This document shows, piece after piece, positions 16,440 to 28,526 of a stretch of DNA of 64,000 bases. The first letter of the stretch is position 1, and every line of letters starts with the position of its first letter. The stretch is from Jaapia argillacea MUCL 33604 (Eukaryota > Basidiomycota > Agaricomycetes > Jaapiales > Jaapiaceae): assembly GCA_000697665.1 (NCBI GenBank), contig KL197727.1:186001-250000 (forward strand), read 5' to 3'. The position numbers and the translations under genes were made by a program. The notes beneath the pieces are model-generated. The model was not told the DNA's origin. It worked only from the letters and a program-made list of their open reading frames with translations, and searched no databases.

Positions 16440-16890
16440 GCAGCAGAGAAGATACGCGCCATCCAATCGAATCTCCCTCGTTCAGACCCTCCGAACACTT
16501 CCAATGTCTCAGCCGGGAGGTATTCGGACAGGTTACCCAATGCAGAGTCGGACACGCGTTCATTGGCGAGTACTATGCCCAGTTCAGTATTCCCGAACCA
16601 GTTGATCGCCGTTGTGGTGCAGACTACCAAACGCGTGAGCACATCCCCACGGAGTGTCCGCGATACGAAACTCACCGACATTATCTTCGCGAGGTATCAT
16701 CCCAAATTTCACTCCCCGTAATCCTTGGGACGCGAAAAGGTATCAATGCGCTCAGTTCCTTCATCATGGAGTCCGGGGCATTTACGAAGACCGGCGAGCC
16801 CGGAAGCGAACATCGTACACTTCCCTGCTTCGACGAGGAACCAGACGTCGAGCTGTCAGACGAAGAATCAGACGACGAAGGAGGTAAGTA
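16440..16890 (+). mobile_element. 5'-truncated LINE (non-LTR retrotransposon) tail fragment
   Basis: In one frame, from about 16465, the sequence reads SPSFRPSEHFQCLSREVFGQ, then VTQCRVGHAFIGEYY, then a Cys/His array RRCGADYQTREHIPTECPRY, and ends near SGAFTKTG with an acidic tail stopping at about 16885-16887. This array and the EYYAQF/QTREHI/SGAFTKTG words are the C-terminal zinc-finger-like end of the reverse transcriptase/RNase H polyprotein of LINE-type elements common in agaricomycete genomes. No reverse transcriptase or RNase H core is present, so the copy is 5'-truncated, as is usual for LINEs. The preserved frame of about 140 codons is intact. It sits 130-580 bp upstream of the start of the synthetase-like gene and points away from it. 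No poly(A) tail or target duplication was recognised. Confidence 0.7.
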
Positions 16891-17157
16891 GATAGCTTGT
16901 ACTAAGTGGGATATAAATTTAGATTTCATCATCATCGTATAACCTCACGTGCACAGTCTGTAGAGTCACGCACGTCACGGTTTTGGTGTCGAGGAGTGTC
17001 GAGGAGCAAGTGTATCACAAAGTACCTCCCCAAGACCAACTACCGAAGCCTCCCCTGATTCCGGACGTCTAGTGAAGTCATTCTAAGTAACTTGCAAAGG
17101 AAATATGTAGCTACAACATGCGAGAGTACAATAATAACAAGATAATTACTCAATACT

Positions 17158-20100
17158 CTACAATTCTCCCCATCTCCATGTTCGAACTTCAATTCTCCAG
17201 CCCCTCATCATGCCATCGCCGTCAACTTTGCTTCCCAAGACCGTGATCCCACCGTCTTCGAAGATCAGCTGGTCCTCCCGCAGATCTCGCTGGAGCACCT
17301 CTACAGAGCACTTCGACGGAGGACGCACAGCATCCAGTGGCAGCAGTGAAGACTTGAGGTGGAGTGGCTCTAAAGTCGTCTCGGAGATGCCATTGACACG
17401 AACTGGGGAGGACACCTTTGCTTCTGTAGCAGCGTCTGGCGAGGTGGGAGCGCCTGTGCACGTAGTTGGGGAAGGCTGCTCCAAGGCGGGCCATGGAGCC
17501 TCTACTGTCTTCTTCGTAGGACAAGGGGAATGCTTCTCTGCTTCATCATTTGTTTCGTCGTCGTCGTGCGCGACCCGAAGAGCCACGGAATATCGTCTCC
17601 CTCGAACCGAAGTCCCTCCATCGTCGATGTTCTCTTTCTCCTGCAACCCGCTCTCAACTGGACCACCTCCACACGGGTATATGCAGAAACTTTCTCTCGA
17701 AGTTTCCACAACCACACTTCTCCTCGGTGTCTCGTCAGAATTTGTCTCGGCAACCCCTTCATCAACGTCATCAACGTCCATATCTTCATCGTCCAGTCGT
17801 CTTCTCTTTGGACACCTCGTATAAGGAAACAGGGCAGATCTAAGCGACGCCGGGTCATACTTGAATCTAAGTAAAGGAGTCAACTCATATTCGTACTCTA
17901 TGATACGAAGTGTAATATACATACCCAGCTTGATTACCACCGAAGCCAGTCGAGAACACGATGGTCCCTCCGGAACTTTCGCGATTCTGTCTGTCCTGCA
18001 GTGTAACCACTGGGTGCTGTGTCACGCTATCGACTCGTCTTCGCTTTACTCGAGGAGGGTCACAATCGTCTGATGAAACAGAAGTGTTGAACGAGAAAGG
18101 TGAGGGAGCGAGGACGGCTCGGCGGTGTTCGGCATACTCTCTCAAACGCTGCGTCCTGTTGGGACGGGTTCTGCCGTGTGCCGTGCCCTTCTGAACGGTC
18201 AGGTTTCAATCGACCATCGTCACCACACGATGAACAGAAAGACGAAAAGAAGACTTACCGGAACGAATTCAGCATGCAGAATCTCAATTCCCGCACCGTC
18301 ATGCCCGTTGCCCCAACCGGCACTCAACAAGCCTCTCCCATCATCCTCGCCGCTTTCCTCCTCTTCCTCCTCTTCGTCGAGCCTTCTCACCGTGCTCCGA
18401 ACGTTCCTGCTAGGAACACCAGTTCCCCCCCTCTCGCCAATATACTCGGCACCATAACCGCCAATAAATTTGCCAGGCATTCCACCCCCACCGGGGCTGA
18501 CAACAGTCTTCAGAACCCTAACCACAACCCTCAAATCCAAACCCTCCCTCAATGCCCTTCTCGCCCCTGACCAAGTGAGGAAGCCAGCATGGAGGGCACA
18601 CAGGAACACGTCCGAGTCATCTGTGTATATCCGGGGCGCGTATGCACCAGCATACACTGGACCCGCGAGACCTCCACCCCAGATTCTCTTGCGACCGTTG
18701 CCTTTCAGGCCCAAACCAGTTGCTCCATCCGAGTCGGGCAAGAAACCACTCGGGATAAGTAGCTCCGCCCGCAGATCTTTCAACTTTCCCTTGTCCTTCT
18801 CCGATTCCACGACGCGAGAGGTTGCCGAACCTTCAGAGGCTTCTCGGAAAGGGAATGGCGTCCGGGGGTAGACATACACCCCCAAGTTCACGACCTCTCC
18901 AAACCGCTCCCGAGAAGGCCCTGGCTTGTGTGGTGGGTGGCCCATGCCAATACCGAACGGAACAGTACTTGTTGTCAACGGTGGCGGAACCGACGGTAGG
19001 TGTGAACTAGGAGGCGCCGGAAGGGGTGGTGGCGTGTGTCGATGTAGCTGCGGAGCAAACGAGAAGGGCAAAGGCGCAGTAGACTGACTTTGTGGTGGGG
19101 CGGAGTGGTGAGGTTGAGGTGGCGGGAATGGTTGCGGAGGGAATGTCCGCGAATGAGGGGGTGGCGGTGGAGGGATTGGTTCGGGAACAGATAAATCAAG
19201 AATATGACTCTGCACTCCCGGCGGTCTCGGAAGTGAATGATGGTTGTGATGCTGGTGTGGATGTAAGTGAGGATGGGGAGGTGGATGAGAATGTGGGTGA
19301 TGGTGAATATGGGGACGTCCGTGCGCAGCTTGGGATGGTGCACTGGTGCTTGTGCTCGATTCCGAAGCCGAGATATATCGATCCTGTATTGATAAATTTT
19401 CGATCGATTAGAGATTGAAAAATGGGTATATTTTATAAAAAGAAATTGGAACTCACCAGTTGCTGTGGCGGCCCCGGAAAATCACCGGATGGCGGCTTGG
19501 ACAAGCCCGAGTTGTGTGGACTCGAATTCGAGTGGGGATGGTGGTGATGGATGTGATGGTGATGGTGGTGAGGATGGTGGGGATGATGTAGCAAACGATC
19601 TCTCTCTCGATCTCTCGCTGCTGCGCGCTCAATCATAATATCCTTTTCTCGAGCCTCCCTCTCCCTCTCCCGCTCTCGCTCTAGCCCCCGTTTCATCCTA
19701 TCCCCACCGGAGCTGTGCCGTTCGGGACTTGATGTCACGCTTTGATGGTGGCGAAGGAGAACTTCATCTCGCAGGTCCCGGTCTTTTCTCTCAACCTCTC
19801 TCCGCTCCCGTTCCCTCTCATTAGCAAGCGCCGCCTCCGAGAATCGTCCTCTTTCCCGTTCTCTTTCGGTTTCTCTTCGTCTTTCGATAGCTTGCGTGCG
19901 AAGAGGAATATCCTCGAGGAGAGGTGGCGGTAAGCCATGACCGGGAGTGCCTTCCATGTGAGGAGTTATTGTGCGAGTATGGACGCTGTGGATACCCTTC
20001 GTCACAGATGATGTCACAGTCACGCCTTGCACGTGGGATGGTGGCTGGGGTCCATGCCTTGAGGGAAGTTGGGGTCGCTGCAGGCTACCCATCGCGGGAG

Positions 20101-20866
20101 ACGACACAGGACCGGGAGGACCGGTGTACATGGGTGATGGCTCAGACAGCACTGTCGAAACTGATACGGGAGCAGGGAGTGAATGAGTTCCAGGAAATCC
20201 TGAAGCCGAAGAATGCTGTGCCTGCGGTGGGGGTGTCCGTGGGCGGGATCGAGAGAGCGTAGGGGTTGGAAATAATTGGAGAGTTGTCGGAGCAGGGGGA
20301 GGAGCACCGGATCGAGACATGCGGCTTTCACGCTCGTGATGGTGGGAAATATGAGAGGGATAGTCAGGCGGCGGTGGGCCTGGCGCGCCATGGGGGTACA
20401 AAGCTGAAGGAGGACCGAGGGCGTGCTGAGAATGTTGAGGAGGGGTAGGCCTCAGCGGAAGAGGGACCGAGGAAGCCGATCGCGAGTCAAGAGTACCATA
20501 TGCCTCATGGCCACGGGAAGGCTGCTGCTGAGCATGAGGTGGTAACTTTTGAGGCTGGGTCAAGAGCTCGGGATTCAATGGTCGCGGACCTCCCCTCTCT
20601 CCGGTGCGATGCGCAGGATCATAAGAGTCGTTCAAAAAGGGTGATGGTGGGAGTAGATGTGAATGAGATTGGGCGTATTCGTTGGGATAAGGCAGGTGAG
20701 ACGAGGGTCTATGGAAAGGAGGGTGGGGTTGCGGTCGTTCACGGTCTAGAGGCTGGTGTTGCTGTTGCTGCTGCTGCTGTCTCGGCTGTATATTCTGGGG
20801 GGGCAGCTGCTGTGGTCGTCGTCTGTCGTCTGAGGGGGAGTCCTGGAGGAGGGCGGCAACGTTCAT
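17158..20866 (-). CDS. RXT3: Rxt3-domain protein, subunit of the Rpd3L histone deacetylase complex
   Basis: The product is about 1,160 residues. The N-terminal half (MNVAALLQDSPSDDRRR on) is low complexity: Gln and Pro runs, dense RE/ER dipeptides and His tracts near 19530-19580. The C-terminal half holds the Rxt3 domain: LGVYVYPRTPFPF, LLIPSGFL, IYTDDSDVFLCALHAGFL, LDLRVVVRVLKTV and HDGAGIEILHAEFVP. After that come basic RVKRRRVDS and FKYDPASLRSALFPYTRC. Known role: Rxt3 belongs to the large Rpd3 complex that deacetylates histones at promoters. Introns lie near 17872-17924, 18134-18260 and 19384-19457. The start is taken as MNVAALL at 20866; the frame stays open upstream to 21262, but that part lacks protein character and is probably leader. 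The exon junction giving FVP/RLREYAEH keeps frame only with the acceptor near 18157. Confidence 0.85.
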
Positions 20867-21455
20867 GGCTTGTGTTTGGGTGACGAAGGGCAGGAAAGAA
20901 GAGATGCGAAGGCAAACAACAATCCGCCCGACAAATTGGAAATGGCGCCGATCACTTTGGATCGAGATTCGTGCTTCTTTATCGCTGCGATTTACGACAT
21001 TCCCCCGTGGCACTGAAAATCTTCGCCAACCTTTTCTTGTTCCCGATCCCACACGCGACCACTGCTCTGCGCACGGACCACCGGAATAGGCGCAGGCAAC
21101 GTTGAGCTCGACATCAAGCTCCATCCAGCCAGTTTTACGCCCCGAGCCCATCCTCGGAATGACCCAGAGCCCAAATTTCCATCGCTTGATAGTCGATCTT
21201 CGCGAGATCTCAATGACAGGCACAGGTTCGACTTCTGACAGCCCATGAATTCGATCACACATTCAATTCTAATACCCCCACAGCGAGAATTCAACACCTC
21301 GCAAAACACGCCTCTGCAAGCATGGGCAACAAGAAAGGCTGACCGTACAATCGATAGCATTGATGTGATATAAAGGCGTCTATATTACCCCGAAAATAAG
21401 ATATTCAGCTCCGAGAACCCCAACCTCATGGCATCTATGAAAGCCTCGCGCCAAT
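20867..21455. other. Intergenic, upstream of Rxt3 gene
   Basis: This 589-bp stretch lies between the Rxt3 start and the end of the phosphodiesterase gene on the same strand. A frame open in phase with Rxt3 crosses 20867-21262 but is probably 5' leader. Nothing else was recognised. Confidence 0.4.
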
Positions 21456-23177
21456 CTATAATTGAGAATGTTGCTCTAAACAAGAAAGGACCCGGTTTTT
21501 CGCGTGTTTCGGTGCAACGGGCAGATTTTGTTGTCGGGCCCATCGCCTTACAACATCAGGATCTATTTGGATTGTGGTCAGCTTGGAACAAGGACGAGAA
21601 CAAGGCAAAGGACCCACAGTCAGTGATAACCCCATCTGCCTTCCAGTTCACCAGTTGTTCGATGATGTTCAATCGATTGACCTTTAGGCGACCGCGATAA
21701 TTAGTCAGGTGCTTTCGGAGGAACGGAGCGACGATACCCACAGTCCAAGGCTTCACCTTCATGCCGAATCGATGTGCCTCTTCAAACATATCCCTCGAGG
21801 AGAAAAACTGATATCCGTCCATCCGAGGGTCCGCCACAGGTGTTTCAAAAGAAGATGCTGATGGCGAAAGGATGTTGGCGTGTATCGAGTGTGCGGCTTG
21901 GGCGACCTGCATGCCAATCGTGGGTCCCGGGAACGAGTCAAGTCGTAGACCTGCTAGCCAAGGCGACGTGCTGTTGTCTGGCATGATCGCGGTCTCGCTG
22001 CCATAGGATTAGCATGGGCTCCTAGGTCAAACAGGTGAGGGACTCACTCATCGATCAACGCAGATGTGATGACTTTGGGGTCCAGTGCCTTCATTGAGCA
22101 TTAATTAAGCTCGTGCGAATTCAAGCACGTTATTCCTGACCTTCATCGCAACAAGTGTTCTCCAGTCAAAGCTTTGGAACTAATATACCAAACGTCTGTC
22201 AAGCCACGTCAAGCAAGACACCAGTCAAGTTCAACTCACAGTGATTGATCGATAATATGGGCTCGCAGCGAATAACGCATGCTGTTTCTTCACAAAGTCA
22301 TCGGCACTGGCCGTCCGGTTCGGATGTCTCGCATCAATTTTCGATTCAATGTTCCAAAGGACTTGATGTGAAGGGTCGGCACACTCTACAAAGTCGAAAA
22401 CCTCTTGGAGGGTAGATATCCGCGTGCCTGGATACGTGAGTTGCAGGGCTACATGGTGGCAGGTGTAAACTGATACGTCAACAGAGGTAATGGTGAGCAC
22501 ACTCACGATAGCCATCCTGCCTCCGCGATCCACAGTCCAGGGTCTTCAGTTGGGCTAGAGTCAGATTTGCAACATATTTCCCCACGTAAGGGAACTCTGG
22601 GTCACCGGAAAACTTAGCGCGAGTCAGGGAATCGTATACAATGGTGTTAACGGAATTCCGGAGACATACAGCGGGTCGTGTGTCTTGACATTTTGCGGGG
22701 GTGATGTTCTCATCATGCCAAACAACGACTACCCCATCCTGCGTCGCGTGAATACCGGCGAATAAGGCAACAAGGTTCCGAGGAAGGACTCAAAACTCAC
22801 TTTGGTTATACCGTTATCGAGCTCTAGAGTAGTAGCACCATTGATCAATCCCCTGTACACGTAAAATTGTTGTCTATCACATGGAGACAACACGTAGTTG
22901 AGGGAGATATATACCAAGCGAAGGCTGGCAGGGTGTTCTCAATAGTGTTTCCCCTACCCCCACGATGCGCCTTGGAATCGAAACCAACAAAGTCACTTTC
23001 ATCCTCCGGAAAACTGGGTGGGGCGGCAAGACGCACCTGAATATCGAAATGTCTCGAATAACCCGACTTGGAACCTCCAACAGCGTCAAGAATTTCCTGG
23101 GATTGAGTAGGAGAAGCGAGCAGGAGGCGAGTTTGAGCAACCAAGAAAGCAAGAGCAGGGAACGGGCTAGGGATCAT
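21456..23177 (-). CDS. Secreted glycerophosphodiester phosphodiesterase
   Basis: The start MIPSPFPALAFLVAQTRLLL is a hydrophobic secretion signal. The GDPD catalytic motifs follow in spliced exons: AHRGGRGNTIENTLPAF (the HRG...ENT motif), then LELDNGITKDGVVVVWHDEN (metal ligand E-x-D and the general acid His), NIESKID in the middle and KPWTV near the end. The enzyme splits glycerophosphodiesters into glycerol-3-phosphate and an alcohol. The last junction is easy to miss: reading straight on gives a stop at 21556, but splicing from GTGGGT near 21619 to ATAG near 21568 yields ITDYPDVVRRWARQQNL, the usual family ending, with the stop at 21456-21458. About six introns in all; those at 22000-22230 and 22540-22730 include short exons placed with less certainty. 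Confidence 0.85.
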
Positions 23178-24837
23178 GGTGACCTGGCGGATGAGGTTGG
23201 TTCAAGCGTTTCCCCACACACACACTTTGTCGGTGGCTGGCCAGGAACATCTCGGATCTGAGCGCTGCACTTTTGGCTTTGTGATACTCGCGAACGTTTG
23301 CTGGTGGATATTCTTGGAGCTTGAATGGCTCTTTTGGCCATTTGTTGGGATTTTTGGTTAGCTGGGGGTGACGCACGGGTGAGACGAACGTTCTTACTTG
23401 CTCGTTTCGATCGCGACTGTTACACTCACCGTCACAGCCGTCTCCCGCAGATTTTACTTCCGCCTTGCCATTCAAAAATTCTCTACCGTCCCAGGAGGCT
23501 CCAAGATATCTCGTTTCATCGCGCCAGGCATTTCCAGGACAGTTTCAACGTCCCATCCCCCTCCTCCGCGTCATCCAACGCTCATACTTTTCGGTTCAAT
23601 CTTCCGTCCAATTGCGGCTACGAACGTGCAACCAAGATGTTTCCGAACTCATCCATGGCTAGTTCCACGGGTATGGTGCGCCTTTGAGAACGATGGCACC
23701 ATTGGGCGCCCGAGTCTGCCTTAGACTTTAGAGATGGGAACATCCGGGTCGCCAGACGTCACTAGGGCTGATAAGCATTTGGGAAGGTCGGAATTGAGGA
23801 CCGATTTGCTATCTAGGATCCAGGTGCTCGGTACTCCAGGTTTGGAACAGTTATATTTGTGGGCCTCGTGAGGCGTGCTCTCAACGCGACGCGACTGTGA
23901 ACTCTATATATTGGTGTGGAGCGCGTCGACCATTTCGGGCGGTTCGAGTATGTCGTTCTGTTTTGTCAATTCTCTGTCCCTTCAAAGTACTCGGCACAAA
24001 GTCATCCTAGGACCAACCTAGGACCTTGTCTTGGGCCGACTCATGAACTCGCTGGTGCAGCTTTCGGTTTCTGATCTGCGAGATTGCAGGTGGAGCCTCC
24101 CATGCAACCTGCAAACGCCCAAGTGTGGCGTATAGCACCTCATCGACATTCCTGCTGACCAGGTACTCAGCCAGTCGGCGTAATGCTCACCGTACTCTCC
24201 GGCCCTTTTTCCTCCATTGTTCAACTGACTTGGGGACGATATGATCCCGCAACGTGTTGTTGAAAGCGCACCTTGGTGAGTGCTAATTCCGTGGCTTCGA
24301 TCTCACTATCCTCACATATCTGATTCTCGGAAACAGGAGATAGGGTCACGTATCTTCTTTCCGACTTCATCGCTGATTAGGTGGAGCGAGAATGGGCATG
24401 TGCAGGTTACGATCAAGTTGACGACAAGGAGTCAAGACCTAGAACCGTTGTGGGATATTTGACCTGTACAAGGGTTGTGCGCACGGGCTTCACGGGGTTA
24501 TTCAAGGGTTATTTGACGCTTACTGTACGGGGCCTGCGCGAGGCCATCCATTCAATTGTTTTACATTGGGAACCCTGATCCTTGCTATGTATTCGGGCGC
24601 TTGAGGTGTACAACGTGAATCACCAGCAGTGCCTTTATAATAAGACCGCGCCTGCATGCAGGATCCATCAAATTAGTTCCCATCGCAGTCCTGATGCAAC
24701 TGTCGATCAGGCTGTGCCATGGGCGCTTACACCCTACTTCTCTCCGAATCTTTGATGGATGAGATTGTGCATTATGATGATCGACGCTTGCGAGAGAGTA
24801 CAAAAGAGAGACCTGGAGATTAGTCCCAACATCTTCG
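23178..24837. other. Long divergent intergenic region
   Basis: At 1,660 bp this is the longest gap in the window, between the divergent starts of the phosphodiesterase and the first calpain. It must contain both promoters. A TATA-like CTATATATT lies near 23902-23912. Open frames on both strands (for example about 23398-23724 plus and 24018-24224 minus) show no family resemblance. I cannot say whether an unrecognised small or non-coding gene is present. Confidence 0.35.
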
Positions 24838-27800
24838 ATGCCGTCTCTCAGCTCCATTTCCTCTCGAATCAAGGCGGTGAAAGAAGGGGAGGTCGTGTCC
24901 TCATTTACCGCTCAGGTCAAGACCGTTAAGGAGCAAGCGAAGGCTACCTTCAAGGGACCTGTCAAATTTGAACAACGCAAGGACAAAGCTGTAAGTTTCA
25001 GTGATTTATAGTTTGAGGTAATTGTACTCATACTTGGTCTCTAGGGACTCCTTGTCACGGAGGAGTTGGAGAAAGCGGTCGAACGGTGCCAAAAGAAAGT
25101 TGAAGCCATTGCCAAAGAGTGTCGGTGAGTCAACGCCCAATTCTGTGACCTGAGTTGAACGCTGATCTATATTGTCTTGATGAATTCAGCCGCAGAAATC
25201 GACGATTCAGGGACATCGAGTTTGATCTTGATAATGACGAGCGACGCTGTATCCATGGCCTCGGGAGCGACGATCTCTCGGTACAGGATGCTCGTCGTGT
25301 TCCCCAAATCTTCGACAAGCCCGAGTTCTTCATTGATGACCCAAGTAGCAATGACATTGCTCAGAGCAATATCTTGGGAGACTGCTGGTTTGTCAGCGCA
25401 TTGGCGATTGTCAGCACGGTTCCCGGTCTCATCGAAAAAGTCTGCGTAGCGGTGAGTTCTGTTTCACACTCATCAACTTTTCGTCGGCCTTGCCCTGTAA
25501 TTTTGACCATCTTCTCAGCGAGACGAAAAGGTTGGGGTCTACGGCTTCATTTTCTTCCGAGATGCTGGATGGCAAGAAGTCATTATAGACGAGTGGGAAC
25601 CCCCCTTTTACTGTTGTTTCTGTCCCACTGAAATCAATATTTGCAGCCTCCTTTGCTCCTCGATCCCATTATGGGAAGATATCACTACCGAGGTGATCCT
25701 TTTATCTTATTTTATCAAACATGAGAGCGGCGACTCATTACATATAACCACAGGCACAAGGTTTATACAAAGGTGACAAGGATTCTTATGATTCTACTGC
25801 GCGGAAAGGATCCAAGTCCCTCGCGTTCGCAAAGTCAGGAACGGAGAATGAGACATGGGTGTAGGCGTTTCCGTTCATCGTTTATGAGGATTAATCTCAA
25901 CTCCTCGCAGACCGTTGATTGAAAAGGCTTATGCGAAACTCTACGGAGATTATGCTGCTCTCGAAGGTGGACTGTCCGGTGAAGCCATTGAGGATCTCAC
26001 AGGGTAAGCGCTGTGCAGATGTTGGTCTTACGTGCCTGACGCCCTACACATCTAGCGGAGTCTCCACTTTAATCCCAGTTATCGATATCCTGGACGAAGA
26101 CAAGTTCTGGAATGACGAACTCCTTCGCGCCAATGAAGATCGCCTGCTTGGGTGTGGTATCACTGGAACCGGAATGGTCAGCGGTAAGTGTTTTTCGCAT
26201 TGTATTGCTTGCTATGTGCTTACATCGGTCGGATAGGCTTGTACAAATGTATCGTATCGCTCACTTACGCGTCTGAGCTCACATTTTGACCATCCTGCTA
26301 TTCCAGCCCATGCCTACTCAATCATCAAGGCTGTGGAAGTCAAAGGTCGCTGCATTCCTCGTCCGTGCTTATGGTTTTGTTGACCGATTTATCTAGGAAA
26401 GCGTTTTGTGAAAATCAGGAATCCTTGGGGTCACTCTGAATGGACCGGCAAGTGGAGCGATGGGGCGAAGGAGTGGACCACTGAATGGCTTCAGGCCCTT
26501 CCTGAGCTTGGCCATTCCTTTGGAGACGATGGGGCATTCTTAATGGAATGTGTGTATTTTTCTCATCCCGAGTATCGAAGTACTCAACAGTTACTGTTTG
26601 AAAGACAAGGACTTCCTGTCGACCTGGTCAAGCGTCTCCAGAACCATGATATTCGATTCTTCCTGGATGTTGAGCTCTCAGTGGTTAGATGTTGTCAGTC
26701 GGCCATTCCCATGTATGTTTGCTGTCATTTCTGTGATTTGGAGTGTGTAATTGAACCTTCACCACCTTCAAGGCGCCTGGACTTTCGGCGACGTTTCATG
26801 TGAGCGTTTCTCTTTCCTCATCCTCTATGCAGAAATCTCACATGCTTATCTTATGGAAGTCACCATCTCGGTCCCTCAATCCACCCCAGCTGTCATCGTT
26901 TTATCCCGCCTCAATGATCGCCACTTCCGAGAGCTCACGGGGGCCTACAATTGGTCTGTTGACTTCTTGTTGTTCAAGAAAGGCGAGGACGAACCCATCG
27001 GGGCGTCCTCTCATGACTACTTCATGGCCCGAGCCGTTACCCTCGAAATTGATCTCGAGGCTGGGGACTATGTTGTCCATGTAAGCGACTTCACTCACTT
27101 GTCGAAATTCTTGGTGATACTATTTCTAACGTGTTAACCAGGTTCGTTTGGATCGCTTCCCCAACGGTCGCTCCCCAGATGATCCCACTGAGGGAAAGGA
27201 AACCTGGGACGCTCGCAAACTCTCCCGCAAATTCACCGGGATGTATACAAGTGGCAGTGTGGCAGCTAGTAAGTTCCGGTCGTTCATATGATATCGAATT
27301 TGAGCTCACGAAGGCACCTCCAGATTTTGATCCTACGTGAGCCGAACCTACGAGCAAGGCTAATGACTCGAGCTGAAAATTTTCTCCTAGGCAATACGGA
27401 GACCTTCTTCCCCTACAGTCCAGTCCCTTCACCGGAAAAGATATTTCAGAAATCGAAGTGATCAGAGCGGCTGCGACAGCAAAATCCCCCCCTGTGGTGG
27501 TGATCACAGAGACAACCCCTGCTCCCTCTGCACCTGTGGAACCTGCAGAAGTCCAAGTGACCCAGGTCATCGAGGCACCACCGTCGACAAGTGCTGCTCC
27601 TAGTGAGCATGGCGGCGACGACGACAAAGAGAAGGAAGAGGCAGGTGGGGAAGCGGCAGACGAAAGTGCCCCTGCCACCGGACCTTCGCCTGCTGTCCAT
27701 GAAGGTTATTCTTGCGATGGATGCGGCGTGAGTCTTGATTCACCACCCACCTCCTACGAGCTAAAATATGTGCCTTTAGTCAAACCCCATTGTTGGACCT

Positions 27801-28204
27801 CGCTTCCGTTGCTTGGAGTACGTCCCCTAGTCGGAGGTGATGATATTTAATTGACAGATGTCGTTTCTAGCTCCAGCTGCAGCCAAGGCTACGACCTCTG
27901 TCAATCATGCATGGATGAAAACAAGCATGATCCAGACCATCGCTTCATATGCTTCAATTCGCCCGAGGAAAGTGATAAGTTCGGCGTTGATGAGAAGGTG
28001 GGTACTTGTTTGAGCGACAAGGGGAACGTGACTGAACCCTACTGACTGTTTGCTTAGATTGAAGCCAACCAAGATCACGTCACCCTTGGACTTCGTGTTT
28101 ACACGAAGCGTGAAGCTCCGGCGATCGTGAAGGGCCAATTGCGACATGGTAATATCCTACGTTGGTCGAAGGCGAAGAAAGAAGCGAACACCGATGAGGC
28201 TTAG
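24838..28204 (+). CDS. Calpain-like cysteine protease with C-terminal ZZ zinc finger (copy 1)
   Basis: The spliced start MPSLSSISSRIKAVKEGEVV leads to a conserved [15 protein letters not shown] helix and then the calpain core CysPc. The catalytic triad is complete: Cys in [12 protein letters not shown], His in AHAYSI and Asn in [12 protein letters not shown]. Two beta-sandwich (calpain C2-like) segments follow, the second with HFRELTGAYNWSVDFLLFKK. A Pro/Glu/Ala-rich linker precedes a ZZ zinc finger with CDGCG, PIVGPRFRC, and CSQGYDLCQSC with HDPDHRF. A conserved tail, [13 protein letters not shown], ends the protein. There are about 14 short introns. Calcium-dependent or PalB-like regulatory proteolysis is the family role; the ZZ finger, which binds proteins, is not part of classical animal calpains. 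Copy 2 lies at 32709-36064 on the other strand. Confidence 0.9.
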
Positions 28205-28526
28205 ATGGTCTTACTCCCCTGAGCCATAACCTCGCATACTGACCAGTCACCATTCTCCCACATACATTGATTGATTATGGACTTTGGTGTTGTACATTAC
28301 CTGTTGAGTATCTCAAAGTATTCCCCAACTTATGCTTTCTGGGGGTGATGAACCCATATTAATGTGAGCCTTGAGTTGCGACGAACTTGCCAAATTCACC
28401 AACGCGACTGCGACGATAAGTTAAGCGACATGTCAGTCCACAGTTGTACCAATTACAATGTAAGCCGTAGCCGTACGAAGGTAATGTACTTGGATCTAGC
28501 ATTATCCTACAATTAAATTATCGGTG
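28205..28526. other. Intergenic between convergent genes
   Basis: This is 322 bp of AT-rich 3' flank between calpain copy 1 and the unidentified gene. No feature was recognised. Confidence 0.5.

Noticed and set aside
17210-17824. 204-codon plus-strand frame
   Set aside because: Antisense to the last exon of the Rxt3 gene, which has conserved protein features on the minus strand.
20867-21262. Upstream extension of the Rxt3 frame to an earlier ATG
   Set aside because: Open and in phase, but without the character of the N-terminal region that starts at MNVAALL; treated as leader.
21556-21620. Unspliced C-terminus of the phosphodiesterase, stop at 21556
   Set aside because: Splicing from 21619 to 21568 restores ITDYPDVVRRWARQ, the normal family end, so the straight reading is an intron read-through.
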